64,000 nucleotides of DNA from Roseovarius sp. MMSF_3281 (GCF_030733685.1 NZ_JASHIM010000001.1:1-64000), one strand, 5' to 3'. Numbered from the stretch's first letter, positions 7,102 to 16,162 are shown. Notes: a model not told the origin generated them from the sequence alone. Translations and numbers: made by a program.

Positions 7102-7453
7102 ATCGCATGGCACCCGTGCGCATTTCGAGGTTGAGCCGTTTCGTGTCTTTGCCGAGCCGGAATTGACCGCCGCGCCGCCTTGGGTGCCGGGGGTTTGTTT
7201 CAATCCGTGCTGCGGCGCGCGCTTCACCCCGGCGCGCGAGTGGCAGATTTATTGCGGTGCGGCTTGCGAGGCCTTGGTGAAGGCCGAGTTGCGCCGGTGG
7301 GGCCATCGCGCGGCGCTGCCGCTGCTGGTGTGGCGCATGGGGAAATATCAGACCAAGGGGCCAGTGGGGGATCGCACCCGCGCGGCCCGTCGCTACATCA
7401 CGCATCTGCAAAGCGCGTGGTGGGCCGAATGGCAGGCAAGGGGGCAGGAATGA
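7094..7453 (+). CDS. Small zinc-ribbon protein
   Basis: 119 aa from TTG at 7094, chosen because GGAGG (7081-7085) lies eight bases upstream; GTG at 7085 overlaps that site. Residues about 34-60 hold CFNPCCGARFTPAREW then YCGAACEA, a four-cysteine ribbon of the kind seen in small phage nucleic-acid-binding proteins. The rest is basic. It sits between the PP-loop gene and the replication initiator and ends in an ATGA overlap with the latter. Start overlaps the PP-loop stop by 8 bases. Confidence 0.6.
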   Translation: MVRSHGTRAHFEVEPFRVFAEPELTAAPPWVPGVCFNPCCGARFTPAREWQIYCGAACEALVKAELRRWGHRAALPLLVWRMGKYQTKGPVGDRTRAARRYITHLQSAWWAEWQARGQE

Positions 7454-8169
7454 GCGCGGCGCGTGAGCGGGTCACCCATGGCCGGATCATCGAGCAGGAA
7501 AATTGGCGGGGTATGCGGTGGGGCTGGATGGAGAGCGTGCGGCGCGATACCAGTTTGAGCGCCACCGCGCGGCTTGTGGCCGATATGCTTGCCTTGGATT
7601 TCGTCAACGTGCGCACCATGCGGTGTGACCCGTCGCATGGTGAGATTGCGGCCATTCTGGGCAGTTCGAAAGACACCGCAAAGCGCGCCGTGAATGACCT
7701 GATCAAGGCGGGTTGGCTGGTGCGGGATGCCGGGATCGGACGGGGCAACAAATCGTCTTATGGCTTTGTCAGCCGGGCGCAGGTTGTGCCGATAAAAGGG
7801 GGCAAAAATGCACCCCCAAAAGGGGGCAATGGTGCCCCCTTATCCGCATCCCAAAAGGGGGCAAATTTGCCCGGAAAAGGGGGCAAAAATGCATCGGGCC
7901 ATAATATAGCTAAACCATGGAAAAACCATGGCGCGGGCGCGGGCGCAGACACGCGCGCGGGCGTAGGCGCGCGCGAGGGGCGCGTGAGTGACAACCCGAT
8001 GGTCCAGCGCGATGCGCAGCGGGCGGTGGATAATTTCAGGGCAGGTCAGATCGGCGCTTTCGATGAGGTTCAGCCATGGATTTGGGAGCATGTTCTGGGC
8101 GCTGGTCTGCTGACCGATGAGGAGCGCGAAGCGGTAGCGGCGCGCATGGCAGAGAAAGGGGGCAAGTGA
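7450..8169 (+). CDS. Lambda-O-like replication initiator with internal origin
   Basis: 239 aa. N-terminal winged helix (about residues 20-100: TARLVADMLALDFVNV, then HGEIAAILGSSKDTAKRAVNDLIKAGWL) is the origin-binding domain typical of phage O/DnaD-type initiators. A low-complexity linker (about 110-180) is encoded by four iterons (7794-7894), and a C-terminal helical domain (PMVQRDAQRAVDNF onward) would contact the helicase loader or DnaB. This is the same organisation as lambda O, where ori lies within the gene. Coupled by ATGA and TGATG overlaps to its neighbours. The linker's peptide repeats KGGKNA/KGGNGA are a by-product of the iterons. Confidence 0.75.
   Translation: MSAARERVTHGRIIEQENWRGMRWGWMESVRRDTSLSATARLVADMLALDFVNVRTMRCDPSHGEIAAILGSSKDTAKRAVNDLIKAGWLVRDAGIGRGNKSSYGFVSRAQVVPIKGGKNAPPKGGNGAPLSASQKGANLPGKGGKNASGHNIAKPWKNHGAGAGADTRAGVGAREGRVSDNPMVQRDAQRAVDNFRAGQIGAFDEVQPWIWEHVLGAGLLTDEEREAVAARMAEKGGK
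7794..7931. repeat. Iteron array, probable replication origin of prophage 1
   Basis: Four direct repeats with consensus AAAAGGGGGCAA then TGC: 7794-7813, 7818-7837, 7853-7872 and 7875-7894. Each contains an inverted repeat (for example GGGGGCA with TGCCCCC in the second copy). They are followed by an A/T-rich stretch (ATAATATAGCTAAA) and by CCATGG-AAAAA-CCATGG (7915-7931). Iterons then an A/T-rich region inside the initiator gene is the layout of the lambda origin. Confidence 0.8.
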
Positions 8170-8744
8170 TGGAAGGTGAGGCGCTAAGAGAGGGCAAGGC
8201 GCGGGTGTGGGCCGTGCTGATCGAGCCTTTGAAAGAGCGGGGCATGGTGCGCCCCCGGTCGATGAGCGTGGCCGATGAGGCCGCAATGCTGGACCGGGTG
8301 GCGGCGCGGCTGGCCTATATGAGCGTTGATGCCTTGGAGGCCTTGGCCGAGGTGGTCGAGGCAAACGCCACCGGCAAGGGGCGCGATTGCTGGCCGAAGG
8401 AGGTGTCGATTTCCAACTGGGCGCGGCGTATTCAGGCCCCGCCCGTGACGGTCAGCCGCCTTGTGCGCAGCTACATTCAAAGCGAAGGCGGCAAGGCGGC
8501 GCAGGCCGGTGGCTATCTGGCCGAACTGTTTTCTTATCTGCGCAAGCATGGCCGCCCGCCCACGCCCTATTGCCTCGATGAAATGCGGCAGGCCGCCGAC
8601 GCGAACCGCAGCCGCCGGGCGCGGATCGAGCGCGAGGCGGAAAGGGGGTTGGCCAGTACCGCCGACCTGGCATGGCTTGAGGGCCATGTTCGGGCGCAGG
8701 AGCGGGCGCAGGAATTGTTCGACGCGAAGGGCGGTGCGGCATGA
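8169..8744 (+). CDS. Hypothetical early protein after the initiator
   Basis: 191 aa, mostly helical, with an HTH-like centre (PKEVSISNWARRIQAPPVTVSRLVRSY, split here across residues 75-100). Position directly after the O-like gene is where lambda carries its helicase loader P, but no P-loop or known loader motif is seen, so that role is only a possibility. The last third is a charged helix (RRARIEREAERGLAS). ATG at 8169 overlaps the initiator stop (TGATG); the ATG of the next gene overlaps this stop. Confidence 0.55.
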   Translation: MEGEALREGKARVWAVLIEPLKERGMVRPRSMSVADEAAMLDRVAARLAYMSVDALEALAEVVEANATGKGRDCWPKEVSISNWARRIQAPPVTVSRLVRSYIQSEGGKAAQAGGYLAELFSYLRKHGRPPTPYCLDEMRQAADANRSRRARIEREAERGLASTADLAWLEGHVRAQERAQELFDAKGGAA

Positions 8745-9487
8745 GCGGGGCGGAGCGGTTGAAGGCCGAGGGAATCGCCAAGGTGCGGGCGTACGAGGCC
8801 AGGCGCGATAAGCTGGCAGCGGAGGAGGCGGCGCGCGTTTGGGAGGTTTTCAACAAGGGGCATGTGCCGCCGGAATGCGGCCCGGAAATTCCCCATGCCC
8901 CGGCGCGCGGGACGATCCAAGTCTTTCAGGACGTCACCCTTTACCCCGATGGCGAGGATGGTTGGAAGGCTGAGTATTCTGGCTATCGCGGGCGAAGTGC
9001 CCTGCGCGTCGGCGATGCCTTTGACGTGATGCATGCGAAGGCGCGTAAGGTGCTGTTTTCGCCTGGGCAGGTGGCCATGGGGCGCTTCTACGCGGCCTTG
9101 TTCGAGGCCCATGCCAGCGCGGGGGTTCAATGTTCCTCGCTTGAGGGGCGCGTGGATCGTGGCGGCGGTGGCGGTGGTGAGTTCATCGACGCGGTGTTGC
9201 GGGATCGTGAGCGTCTGGACATGCTGCGCGCCCGGATCGGCGGCGGCGTGGCCATGCAGGTGCGCAAGCAGCGGCCCTCGGCGGTGGGGTCGCGGCGATT
9301 GATCAGTGATCGGGATTTGGTTGATGCGGTCTGTATTCACGAGCGCACCTTGGCCGATGTTCTCAAAGCGCATGGTTGGACCAAGACGGGCAAGTCGGTG
9401 GCCGCCCTGCGAGGGGCCTTGCGCGATGCGCTGGACCGGATGATGGGGCCGCAGCCGGTTTCGCGGGTGCAGGCGGTGGAATTTTGA
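8741..9487 (+). CDS. Hypothetical regulator-like protein at end of early operon
   Basis: 248 aa. The middle and C-terminal region (about residues 110-235) has the layout of DUF6456-type phage regulators: GRFYAALFEAHASAGVQCSS, a Gly-rich break, FIDAVLRDRERLDML, then a terminal helical block HERTLADVLKAHGWTKTGKSV that resembles a helix-turn-helix. As the last sizeable gene before the late block, it could control late transcription; this is inference from position and outline only. Confidence 0.5.
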   Translation: MSGAERLKAEGIAKVRAYEARRDKLAAEEAARVWEVFNKGHVPPECGPEIPHAPARGTIQVFQDVTLYPDGEDGWKAEYSGYRGRSALRVGDAFDVMHAKARKVLFSPGQVAMGRFYAALFEAHASAGVQCSSLEGRVDRGGGGGGEFIDAVLRDRERLDMLRARIGGGVAMQVRKQRPSAVGSRRLISDRDLVDAVCIHERTLADVLKAHGWTKTGKSVAALRGALRDALDRMMGPQPVSRVQAVEF

Positions 9488-9500
9488 AAGGAGATCGAAG

Positions 9501-9677
9501 ATGTATGGAATATTTTACGGGCTATTGCTCATGGTCGCATCTGGTGTGTTTGTCATGGCATTCGCGCCCGATGCGCGGCGCAGCGATGACAGCGGGGTTC
9601 TGGATTTCGTTTTTGGGTTCGTTTTCGTGACCGGCCTTTTCTTGGTTGTCGTTAGCGCCTGTGAGTTGATCTGGTGA
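9501..9677 (+). CDS. Small two-helix membrane protein
   Basis: 58 aa, start ATG 9501 with AAGGAG upstream. Two hydrophobic segments (residues about 2-22, GIFYGLLLMVASGVFVMAF, and 34-56) separated by a short polar loop APDARRSDDSG predict a small inner-membrane hairpin protein. The stop overlaps the next GTG start (GTGA). Function unknown. Confidence 0.55.
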   Translation: MYGIFYGLLLMVASGVFVMAFAPDARRSDDSGVLDFVFGFVFVTGLFLVVVSACELIW

Positions 9678-9934
9678 CGGATAACCGGCTGCATAACGAT
9701 TGCGATGGCGGGGCCTGTGTGGCCTGTGCCGAGGATGCCCGGCGGGCCAAAGGGTGGCGTGGTGCGGCACTTGGCGAAGAAAATTGCGCGCGGGTTCGGG
9801 CGTGGTTATCCACCCACCTCGGCGGCACAAATCGCGAGTGTGCGCAGGCACTTGGGCTATCCGAGGCGGCGGTTGGGCGGCATGTTCGGGTGATCCGGTC
9901 GGAATGGACGAATCACAAAATGCTTGACAATTAG
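9674..9934 (+). CDS. Small HTH protein
   Basis: 86 aa from GTG 9674 (GTGA overlap with the upstream stop). A short N-terminal DCDGGACVACAEDARR block with three cysteines precedes a helix-turn-helix (ECAQALGLSEAAVGRHVRVIR, about residues 55-75) close to winged-helix MarR/AsnC-type domains. Last early gene before a terminator-like hairpin and the HNH-terminase block, so a late switch role is possible. Confidence 0.6.
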   Translation: MTDNRLHNDCDGGACVACAEDARRAKGWRGAALGEENCARVRAWLSTHLGGTNRECAQALGLSEAAVGRHVRVIRSEWTNHKMLDN

Positions 9935-9973
9935 GACACCGAATCACTACCCCTTGTGTCATCATCTACAAAT

Positions 9974-10002
9974 GCGCCCACGGGAAACCGGCGGGCGCTT
10001 TT
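9974..10002 (+). terminator. Probable terminator between early and late blocks
   Basis: GCGCCC (9974-9979) pairs with GGGCGC (9993-9998) around a 13-base loop that can itself pair (CGG/CCG), followed by TTTT. It lies in the 187-base gap after the last early gene. A late-gene antiterminator could act here; no such protein is identified. Confidence 0.5.
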
Positions 10003-10121
10003 GCGTTGCGGGGGTTGGTCGTGGGTTGCGCCGCCCCGCATCCCCCGCCCGGCGCGTTGCTGTGTCCTTGTCCCTGCTGGCTGTCTGCCCGCCGGGCGGG
10101 TTTCAAGCAAAGAGGGTTTCA

Positions 10122-10496
10122 ATGGGAAAGCTGGCTGGTCGCGGCCTGCCTTCGCGGCTTGGGTCTGTTGCATCAAGGCCGGGGCGCGCGGCGGGTCAGT
10201 CGCAGGTTGATCTAGATCGGCAGCGCAGTCAGGCGCAGCCGTGGCGAAAGTGGTACTACACCAAGCGTTGGCGTGATCTTAAAGCGAAGATTCATGCACG
10301 CGATGGTTACATCTGCTGTCAGACCGGGGTTCTATTGTCTGGGCGTAAGCATGCGCCGGATAGCCCGGTGCTTGATCACAAGGTGCCGCACCGGGGTGAT
10401 CCTGCGTTGTTCTGGGATGAAACGAACCTGCAAACGGTCAGCAAGCAGTGGCATGACAGCGTAAAGCAAAGCATGGAGCGGCGCGGCGAGGTTTAA
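10122..10496 (+). CDS. HNH endonuclease next to terminase
   Basis: 124 aa. Core: KWYYTKRWRDLKAKIHARDGYICCQTG, then LDHKVPHRGDPALFWDETNLQTVSKQWHDSVK (positions about 47-115), giving the H, N and H of the HNH motif. HNH proteins directly upstream of terminase are a standard part of HK97-type packaging modules, where they help cos cleavage. ATG at 10122 is chosen because the ORF-like extension upstream is non-coding in character; upstream GAGGG is close. An unusual CC replaces the CxxC zinc knuckle of many relatives. Confidence 0.8.
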   Translation: MGKLAGRGLPSRLGSVASRPGRAAGQSQVDLDRQRSQAQPWRKWYYTKRWRDLKAKIHARDGYICCQTGVLLSGRKHAPDSPVLDHKVPHRGDPALFWDETNLQTVSKQWHDSVKQSMERRGEV

Positions 10497-10570
10497 GGGG
10501 GGGTGGGTCAAAAGTCCAAAAACCCCAGAAACCCAAACCGGCAGCATTCTCAGTCGGAGGTTTTTTTTCT

Positions 10571-11056
10571 ATGGCGGTGAATTTTGACCTGTTGGGTGAT
10601 CCCATTCCAGATGGTCGGGGTAAAGCGGGTCGCACCGGCCATGTTCCGACCAAAGAAAATGCAAGCAAAATCAGGGTGTTACTGTTGGCCGGAATGGCTG
10701 TGGGTGATATTGCAAAGCATTTGGGTATTTCCGCGCCCACGCTGCGCAAGCATTATTTTCATTCCGGCAAGGTAAACGCGCGGCTTGCCCAAAAGATGGC
10801 GCTTTCGGAAACGCGTGCCAGGAACATGATCCGGCTGCAAGAGCAGGCAGACAAGGGCAACGTGGCCGCGATCAAGGAAATGAACCGGATCACCGATAAG
10901 ATCGAGCGCGAGATTATCGAGCATGAAATGGCCGATGATCCAAAGCAGGAATCCATCGGGGTCAAGGCGCAGCGCGCTTTGGACGCGAACTCGGCAGAGG
11001 ATGATCTGAGCGCGGAATTGGACAAAGAGGCCAGCCGTGCCTTTAGACCACACTGA
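10571..11056 (+). CDS. terS: Terminase small subunit
   Basis: 161 aa. N-terminal helix-turn-helix (VLLLAGMAVGDIAKHLGISAPTLRKHYF, roughly residues 38-66) recognises the packaging site, followed by long helices for oligomerisation and a C-terminal tail for contact with the large subunit. GGAGG then an eight-T run precede the ATG. It overlaps the large subunit start by 20 bases. With HNH upstream, cos-type packaging is likely. Confidence 0.8.
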   Translation: MAVNFDLLGDPIPDGRGKAGRTGHVPTKENASKIRVLLLAGMAVGDIAKHLGISAPTLRKHYFHSGKVNARLAQKMALSETRARNMIRLQEQADKGNVAAIKEMNRITDKIEREIIEHEMADDPKQESIGVKAQRALDANSAEDDLSAELDKEASRAFRPH

Positions 11057-12758
11057 AGACTTGCCCCGCTTTGCCTGCCCGGATTGGTGGTCAAAGATCA
11101 AGGCTGGTCAGACGCCTATGGCCGATGTGCCGGTCAATGAAGAAAAGGCCCGCAAGGCGCTGGCGTTTTTCAATCGTTTGCGCCTGCCAGATGTGGCGGG
11201 CAACCCCCTTATGCGGGACGCTTGCGGAGAGTGGTTTCGCGACGTGCTGGTTGCCTTTCTGGCCAGCGAATGCCCGGAAACCAAAGATCGCTTGGTTTGG
11301 GAACTTCTTTGCATGGTGCCAAAGAAAAATTCCAAGTCCACTTACGTGGCGGCCTTGGCGCTAACGGCGCTTTATATGGAGGATACACCAAACGCCCAAA
11401 TGCTTTTGATCGGGCCAAGCCAAAACATTTCGGCACGGTGCTTTGATCAAGCTCAAGCCATGATCCGGCTGGACCCGCAGTTGGTGAAGGTTTTTCATAT
11501 CCAAGATCATCTCAAGCGGATTAGCCGCTATTCGACTGGCACAAGCCTGGATGTAAAAACCTTCGATACCAAGATCGTCACCGGGGAAATCCCGATCCTG
11601 ACGATCATAGACGAGTTGCACGAGTTGGGAAAAAAAGCGGGTGCGTTGCAGGTGATGCAGCAAATTCGCGGCGGTAGCATCACCACCACGGGCGGCCAGC
11701 TTTTGATGATCACCACGCAGTCGGACAAAGAGCCGACCGGCATTTGGCGGGCCGAGTTGGAAAAGGCGCGCGCCATCCGAGATGGCAAGGCCGGGGCGCA
11801 ACCAATCATGTTGCCGGTGCTGTACGAGTTCCCAGAGGCATTGCAAAAGAAGGAAAGTTTTTGGCGCAAGCGGTCCAATTGGGATTTCGTGTTGCCCAAT
11901 CTTGGCAAGTCAGTCAGCCGCAAGCGGCTGGAACAGGATTATGAAAACAACGGTAGCACCTCGCCCGAGGCGGAGCAGATTTGGGCGAGTCAGCACCTCA
12001 ATATCCAGATCGGTCTTGGCCTGCATTCGAACCGATGGGTTGGGGCGGATTACTGGACGCGGGCCGCGCGCCCGGAAATGGACCTAGACCACCTTTTGGC
12101 GGTTTGCGAGGTGGTCGTGGCCGGTGTCGATGGCGGCGGTCTTGACGATTTGTTGGGGCTGGCAGTGACCGGGCGTCATGCCGAAACAAAGCAATGGCTG
12201 CATTGGGGGCGGGCCTGGGCGGATCGCGACGTTCTAAAGCTGCGCAAGTCAATTGCGCCTGAGTTGCTGGACCTTGAGCAAGCGGGCGATCTGGTCTTGG
12301 TCGACAATATCGAGGATGAGGCAAACCCGGAGATCGTTGATCTGTGCTGTCGGATTCGCGATGCGGGGTTGTTCCCCGAGCAAAACGGGATCGGCATGGA
12401 CCCCGAGGGGGTTGGATCAATCATCGATGCGCTGGTCGATGCCGGGTTCTGTATCGAGGATATCGCGTCGATCAGCCAAGGCTACAAGCTGAACGCGGCG
12501 ATCAAAACGGCCCCGGTCAAACTGAAAAACGGTACGATGCTGCATTGCGGCCAGCAACTCATGAGTTGGTGCGTGGGCAACGCCAAAACCGAATCGCGCG
12601 GCAACGCCGTAATCGTGACCAAGGCACAAAGCGGCACGGCCAAGATCGATCCGTTGATGGCCTTGTTCAATACGGTGATGCTGATGAGCTGGAACCCGCA
12701 AGCGCCAGTAAAAAAAGACTTGTCGCAATTTCTTAACAACCCGGTGATGAACGTATGA
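11037..12758 (+). CDS. terL: Terminase large subunit
   Basis: 573 aa, usual HK97-type length. ATPase: Walker A variant VPKKNSKST (about 94-102), Walker B ILTIIDELHE (187-196). Nuclease: RNase H-like domain starting with the acidic VAGVDGG (D365) and GMDPEG region further on. The enzyme cuts concatemeric DNA and pumps it through the portal. Upstream TerS overlaps; the stop overlaps the portal ATG (ATGA). Confidence 0.93.
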   Translation: MPLDHTEDLPRFACPDWWSKIKAGQTPMADVPVNEEKARKALAFFNRLRLPDVAGNPLMRDACGEWFRDVLVAFLASECPETKDRLVWELLCMVPKKNSKSTYVAALALTALYMEDTPNAQMLLIGPSQNISARCFDQAQAMIRLDPQLVKVFHIQDHLKRISRYSTGTSLDVKTFDTKIVTGEIPILTIIDELHELGKKAGALQVMQQIRGGSITTTGGQLLMITTQSDKEPTGIWRAELEKARAIRDGKAGAQPIMLPVLYEFPEALQKKESFWRKRSNWDFVLPNLGKSVSRKRLEQDYENNGSTSPEAEQIWASQHLNIQIGLGLHSNRWVGADYWTRAARPEMDLDHLLAVCEVVVAGVDGGGLDDLLGLAVTGRHAETKQWLHWGRAWADRDVLKLRKSIAPELLDLEQAGDLVLVDNIEDEANPEIVDLCCRIRDAGLFPEQNGIGMDPEGVGSIIDALVDAGFCIEDIASISQGYKLNAAIKTAPVKLKNGTMLHCGQQLMSWCVGNAKTESRGNAVIVTKAQSGTAKIDPLMALFNTVMLMSWNPQAPVKKDLSQFLNNPVMNV

Positions 12759-13984
12759 TCAACCTGATGCGCGCCGCGTTTCGCGGCATCAAAGCGGAAT
12801 TGTCCGCCGGGGAATCCGGGTGGGTCGCCTTGTCGGGCGAGCAACTGTTTAGCGATTTTGGCCTTCTGTCAAATGCTGGAACAACGGTGTCATCGGAAAC
12901 GGTTTTAAAGCTTTCCTCGGTTTGGGCATGTGTCAGTCGCACGGCGCAATTGATCGCCACATTGCCATTGGACCTGATGGAAAAGCAGCCCGATGGTAGC
13001 CGTGAAAGGATCGATAATGATCTGGCGCGCATCCTGACGGTAAAGCCGAATGGTGTTCAAACCTCGGTCGAGTTTTGGGAGGGCGTCGTGGCCCATGCCC
13101 TGTTGCGCGGCAACGGCTACGCCGAAAAGCTGACCATCGGGCCGCGTCTGGTTGGGTTGCGCCCGCTTCTGTCGGTTGTTCCCCGGCGTCGTGGCGACGG
13201 GCAGTTTGATTACCGTGTGACCGAAAACGGCAGGGCCTACACCCTGCCCGCCGAAAAGGTGCTTCACCTGCGCGGCTTCGGCGGCGGCGATGGGCTTGGC
13301 CTGTCTGCGGTCAAATACGGGGTGCAATCTTTTGGCGCAGCCTTGGCGGCGGATAACACGGCATCGACCGTCTTTGATAACGCAATGATGCCTTCGGGTG
13401 TTTTGCAGTCAGACCAGATTTTGACGCCCGAGCAGCGCGACCAATTGCAGGCGATGATCACGACATATTCGGGGTCAAAGAAAGCCGGTAAAATCATGAC
13501 GCTGGAAGCGGGGCTGTCCTTCGATCAGTTGCAAATGAACCCCGAGGATGCGCAGCTTTTGGAAACCCGGCGTTTTCAGGTCGAGGATATTTGCCGCTGG
13601 TTTGGCATGCCGCCGATCATCATCGGCCATGCCGCCGAAGGCCAGACGATGTGGGGGACCGGCGTCGAAAGCATCATGCTTTCTTGGCTGACCACGGGGA
13701 TCAACCCGATGCTGCGCCGGATCGAGGCGCGGATGAATGCCGATCTTATCCCGGTCGGAAAGCGTGGTCGCTGGTATTTCGAGTTTAACCGCGAGGCCAT
13801 GTTGCAGATGGACAGCAAGTCCAAGTCTGAATTCATGGCCAAGATGGGCCAATCCGGCACCATGACTGCAAACGAGCGGCGCGAGAAACTGAACCTGCGG
13901 CGGCACCCGGACCCGGCGGCGGATGAGTTGCTGGCGCAAACCGCCTTGGCCCCACTCAAGGATCTCGGAAAGGATGAGACATGA
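12755..13984 (+). CDS. Portal protein, HK97 family
   Basis: 409 aa. Typical features: TVLKLSSVWACVSRTAQLIATLPL (residues about 47-70), HALLRGNGYAEKL (near 110), ILTPEQRDQLQAMI, LLETRRFQVEDICRWFGMPPIIIG (near 268-292) and an ending with GEMTANERREKLNL-like PTMTANERR. It forms the dodecameric DNA channel at the head vertex. ATGA overlaps both sides keep it stoichiometrically tied to terminase and protease. Confidence 0.92.
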   Translation: MINLMRAAFRGIKAELSAGESGWVALSGEQLFSDFGLLSNAGTTVSSETVLKLSSVWACVSRTAQLIATLPLDLMEKQPDGSRERIDNDLARILTVKPNGVQTSVEFWEGVVAHALLRGNGYAEKLTIGPRLVGLRPLLSVVPRRRGDGQFDYRVTENGRAYTLPAEKVLHLRGFGGGDGLGLSAVKYGVQSFGAALAADNTASTVFDNAMMPSGVLQSDQILTPEQRDQLQAMITTYSGSKKAGKIMTLEAGLSFDQLQMNPEDAQLLETRRFQVEDICRWFGMPPIIIGHAAEGQTMWGTGVESIMLSWLTTGINPMLRRIEARMNADLIPVGKRGRWYFEFNREAMLQMDSKSKSEFMAKMGQSGTMTANERREKLNLRRHPDPAADELLAQTALAPLKDLGKDET

Positions 13985-14814
13985 AACGCGATTTGCCAAA
14001 AGTCGAGGTCGGCGCGCGCCCCGGTGTGCGCAGCGATATTAGCCTGACAGCCCTCAATCGTTGGAGTCCCGACTTGCGGGCCGAGGCGAATGACGATGCC
14101 AGCATTTCCATCCTTGACCCCATCGGGGCGGATATCTGGGGCGATGGGGTCACGGCCAAGCGCATTGCGGGCGCGCTGCGATCCATCGGGGATCGCCCGG
14201 TCACGGTGAATATCAATAGCCCCGGCGGCGATGTTTTCGAGGGGTTGGCGATCTACAACCTTCTGCGTGAGCATAGCGCCGAGGTGACGGTGAAAGTGCT
14301 TGGCCTTGCGGCAAGTGCGGCATCGGTGATTGCGATGGCGGGCGATCAGGTGCGCATCGGTCGCGCCGCGTTCTTGATGATCCATAACAGTTGGGTTTTG
14401 GCCATGGGGGACCGGAACGCCCTGCGCGAGGTGGCCGATTGGTTGGAGCCTTTCGACACCGCCTTGGCGGATGTCTACCACGCGCGCACCGGGATCGATG
14501 CCGCCAAGCTGTCGACCATGATGGACCAAGAGACTTGGATCAACGGCCAGGGCGCGGTTGATCAGGGCTTTGCCGATGACCTGTTGGCGGCGGATCAAAT
14601 TACCGTTGATGGCGATGCAGAGGCGGCCAAGGCCCTGCGCGCCGAAAAGCAATTCGACATTCTCGCAGCGCGGGCCGGGCTTCCCCGAAGTGCGGCGCGC
14701 GATCTTCTGCGCGAAGTCAAAGGGGGTATGCCGGGCGCTACCCCAACCCACATGCCCGAGGCTGTGGATATCGTGGCGGAGATCAATGGACTCCGCGCAT
14801 CCCTGAAAACCTGA
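13981..14814 (+). CDS. Head maturation protease, ClpP-like (S14)
   Basis: 277 aa. ClpP fold: VNINSPGGDVFEGLAIYNLL (about 76-95), catalytic Ser in GLAASAAS (S112) and His in LMIHNSW (H135), with the Asp expected after ADWLEPFDTALADVY. It processes the capsid N-terminal delta domain during head assembly. A C-terminal extension (after about residue 200) is typical of phage ClpP-like proteases and may act in scaffolding. Confidence 0.9.
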   Translation: MKRDLPKVEVGARPGVRSDISLTALNRWSPDLRAEANDDASISILDPIGADIWGDGVTAKRIAGALRSIGDRPVTVNINSPGGDVFEGLAIYNLLREHSAEVTVKVLGLAASAASVIAMAGDQVRIGRAAFLMIHNSWVLAMGDRNALREVADWLEPFDTALADVYHARTGIDAAKLSTMMDQETWINGQGAVDQGFADDLLAADQITVDGDAEAAKALRAEKQFDILAARAGLPRSAARDLLREVKGGMPGATPTHMPEAVDIVAEINGLRASLKT

Positions 14815-14829
14815 AAAGGAGCAATCACT

Positions 14830-16134
14830 ATGAAACGTGATGCAATGGCCGCCCTCGCGGCCCACAATGCTGCGCGCCCGGTGGGCGTGCTGATGACCCC
14901 GCGTGCGGAAGCGACGGGCGATGTTGCCCAAGCCTTGACCGGCCTGAAAAACGATCTGTCGGAGGTTCGCGAAAACCTGATGCCGAAGGCCGAAAAGGCC
15001 CTCAAAGACGCAGAGCGCGCGGGCCGCGTCAGCGAGGATACCAAGGCCGAGTTGGACAAGCTGCTGGTCACCTTCAATGAATCAACTCAAAAGGTGTCGA
15101 AACTTGAAGGCACCCTTGAGGCCCTTGAAACCCGAAATGCCGATCTGGAACAGGTTGTGGCGCAGGGCCGGGGGGGCGGTGGCGGTGCGGCGACGACCGT
15201 GGGCGCAACGGTTGCCGAGGCCGATGATCTCAAGGCATGGGTTGCCAACGGTATGCCGGGCAACTTCCGCACTGATGTGAACGCAGCGATCACTACCGCC
15301 GGTGGGTCGGGCGGTGGCCTGATCTGGTCGGATCGCGATGAGGTGCCGGTGAACATGGCGCGGCGTCAATTGCGCATTCGCGACCTTTTGGACGTGGTGC
15401 AGACCGGCGCGGGCGTTATCGACTACACCAAGCAGACCACCCGCGCCAATGCGGCGGCGGCTGTTGCCGAAGAAGGTGCCGCGCCGGAATCCAGCTATGG
15501 CTGGACCAAGGCGCAGGTGATCGTGAAAAAGATCAGCCATGTCACGCATATCTCGGATGAGGCCTTGGCCGATTCCGCGCAGCTTGCGGGCGAGATCGAT
15601 GGCGAATTGCGCTATGGTCTGGACCTTGCCGAGGAAAATCAAATCCTTGCTGGCGATGGCACGGGTGAAAACTTGTCGGGCCTCATTACCGATGCCACGG
15701 CCTTTTCGGCGGCGGCGGGCCTTCCCGATACTGACCGGATCGAGCGACTGCGCCTTGCGGTGTTGCAGGTTGTGCTGAATGACTATGCCGCCGATGGCAT
15801 GGTGCTGAACCCGGCGGATTGGGCGGCCATTGAATTGCAGCGCGAAACCGCGACTGGCAAATTCATCATCGGTGGCCCGGATGCCCCGGCTGGCCCGGCG
15901 CTGTGGCGCTTGCCGGTTGTCGAAAGCAATTCGATGACGGCGGGGAGTTGGCTTGTGGGTGCGATGCGCATGGCGGCGCGTCTTTATGACCGCATGGAAA
16001 CCGAGGTGCTGATTTCCTCGGAGCATGGCACCAACTTCGTGGATGGTATGAAAACCATGAAGGCCACCAAGCGTTTGGCCTTGGCGGTACGCCGTGCGCC
16101 TTCGCTTGTGACGGGCGACTTCACCTTCGCCTAA
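14830..16134 (+). CDS. Major capsid protein, HK97 fold
   Basis: 434 aa. Residues about 25-120 form a coiled-coil delta/scaffold region (KNDLSEVRENLMPKAEKALKD and further heptads), then a Gly-rich linker (GRGGGGGAATT) at the likely cleavage site, then the HK97 core: MARRQLRIRDLLDVVQTG, ISDEALADSAQLAGEIDGEL and a C-terminal beta-rich SSEHGTNFVDGMKTMKA. AAAAGGAG precedes the start. The protease gene lies immediately upstream, as expected. Confidence 0.93.
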   Translation: MKRDAMAALAAHNAARPVGVLMTPRAEATGDVAQALTGLKNDLSEVRENLMPKAEKALKDAERAGRVSEDTKAELDKLLVTFNESTQKVSKLEGTLEALETRNADLEQVVAQGRGGGGGAATTVGATVAEADDLKAWVANGMPGNFRTDVNAAITTAGGSGGGLIWSDRDEVPVNMARRQLRIRDLLDVVQTGAGVIDYTKQTTRANAAAAVAEEGAAPESSYGWTKAQVIVKKISHVTHISDEALADSAQLAGEIDGELRYGLDLAEENQILAGDGTGENLSGLITDATAFSAAAGLPDTDRIERLRLAVLQVVLNDYAADGMVLNPADWAAIELQRETATGKFIIGGPDAPAGPALWRLPVVESNSMTAGSWLVGAMRMAARLYDRMETEVLISSEHGTNFVDGMKTMKATKRLALAVRRAPSLVTGDFTFA

Positions 16135-16162
16135 TCGGCGGGGCGCTTGAGGACACGACAGA

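Noticed and set aside
7794-7894. Iteron array as a CRISPR
   Set aside because: Units are 20 bases with uneven spacing of 22-35, lie inside a coding gene, and no cas gene is near.
9924-9953. TTGACA as a late promoter -35 box
   Set aside because: No acceptable -10 at 16-18 bases (best is TACCCC), so I did not list it as a promoter.
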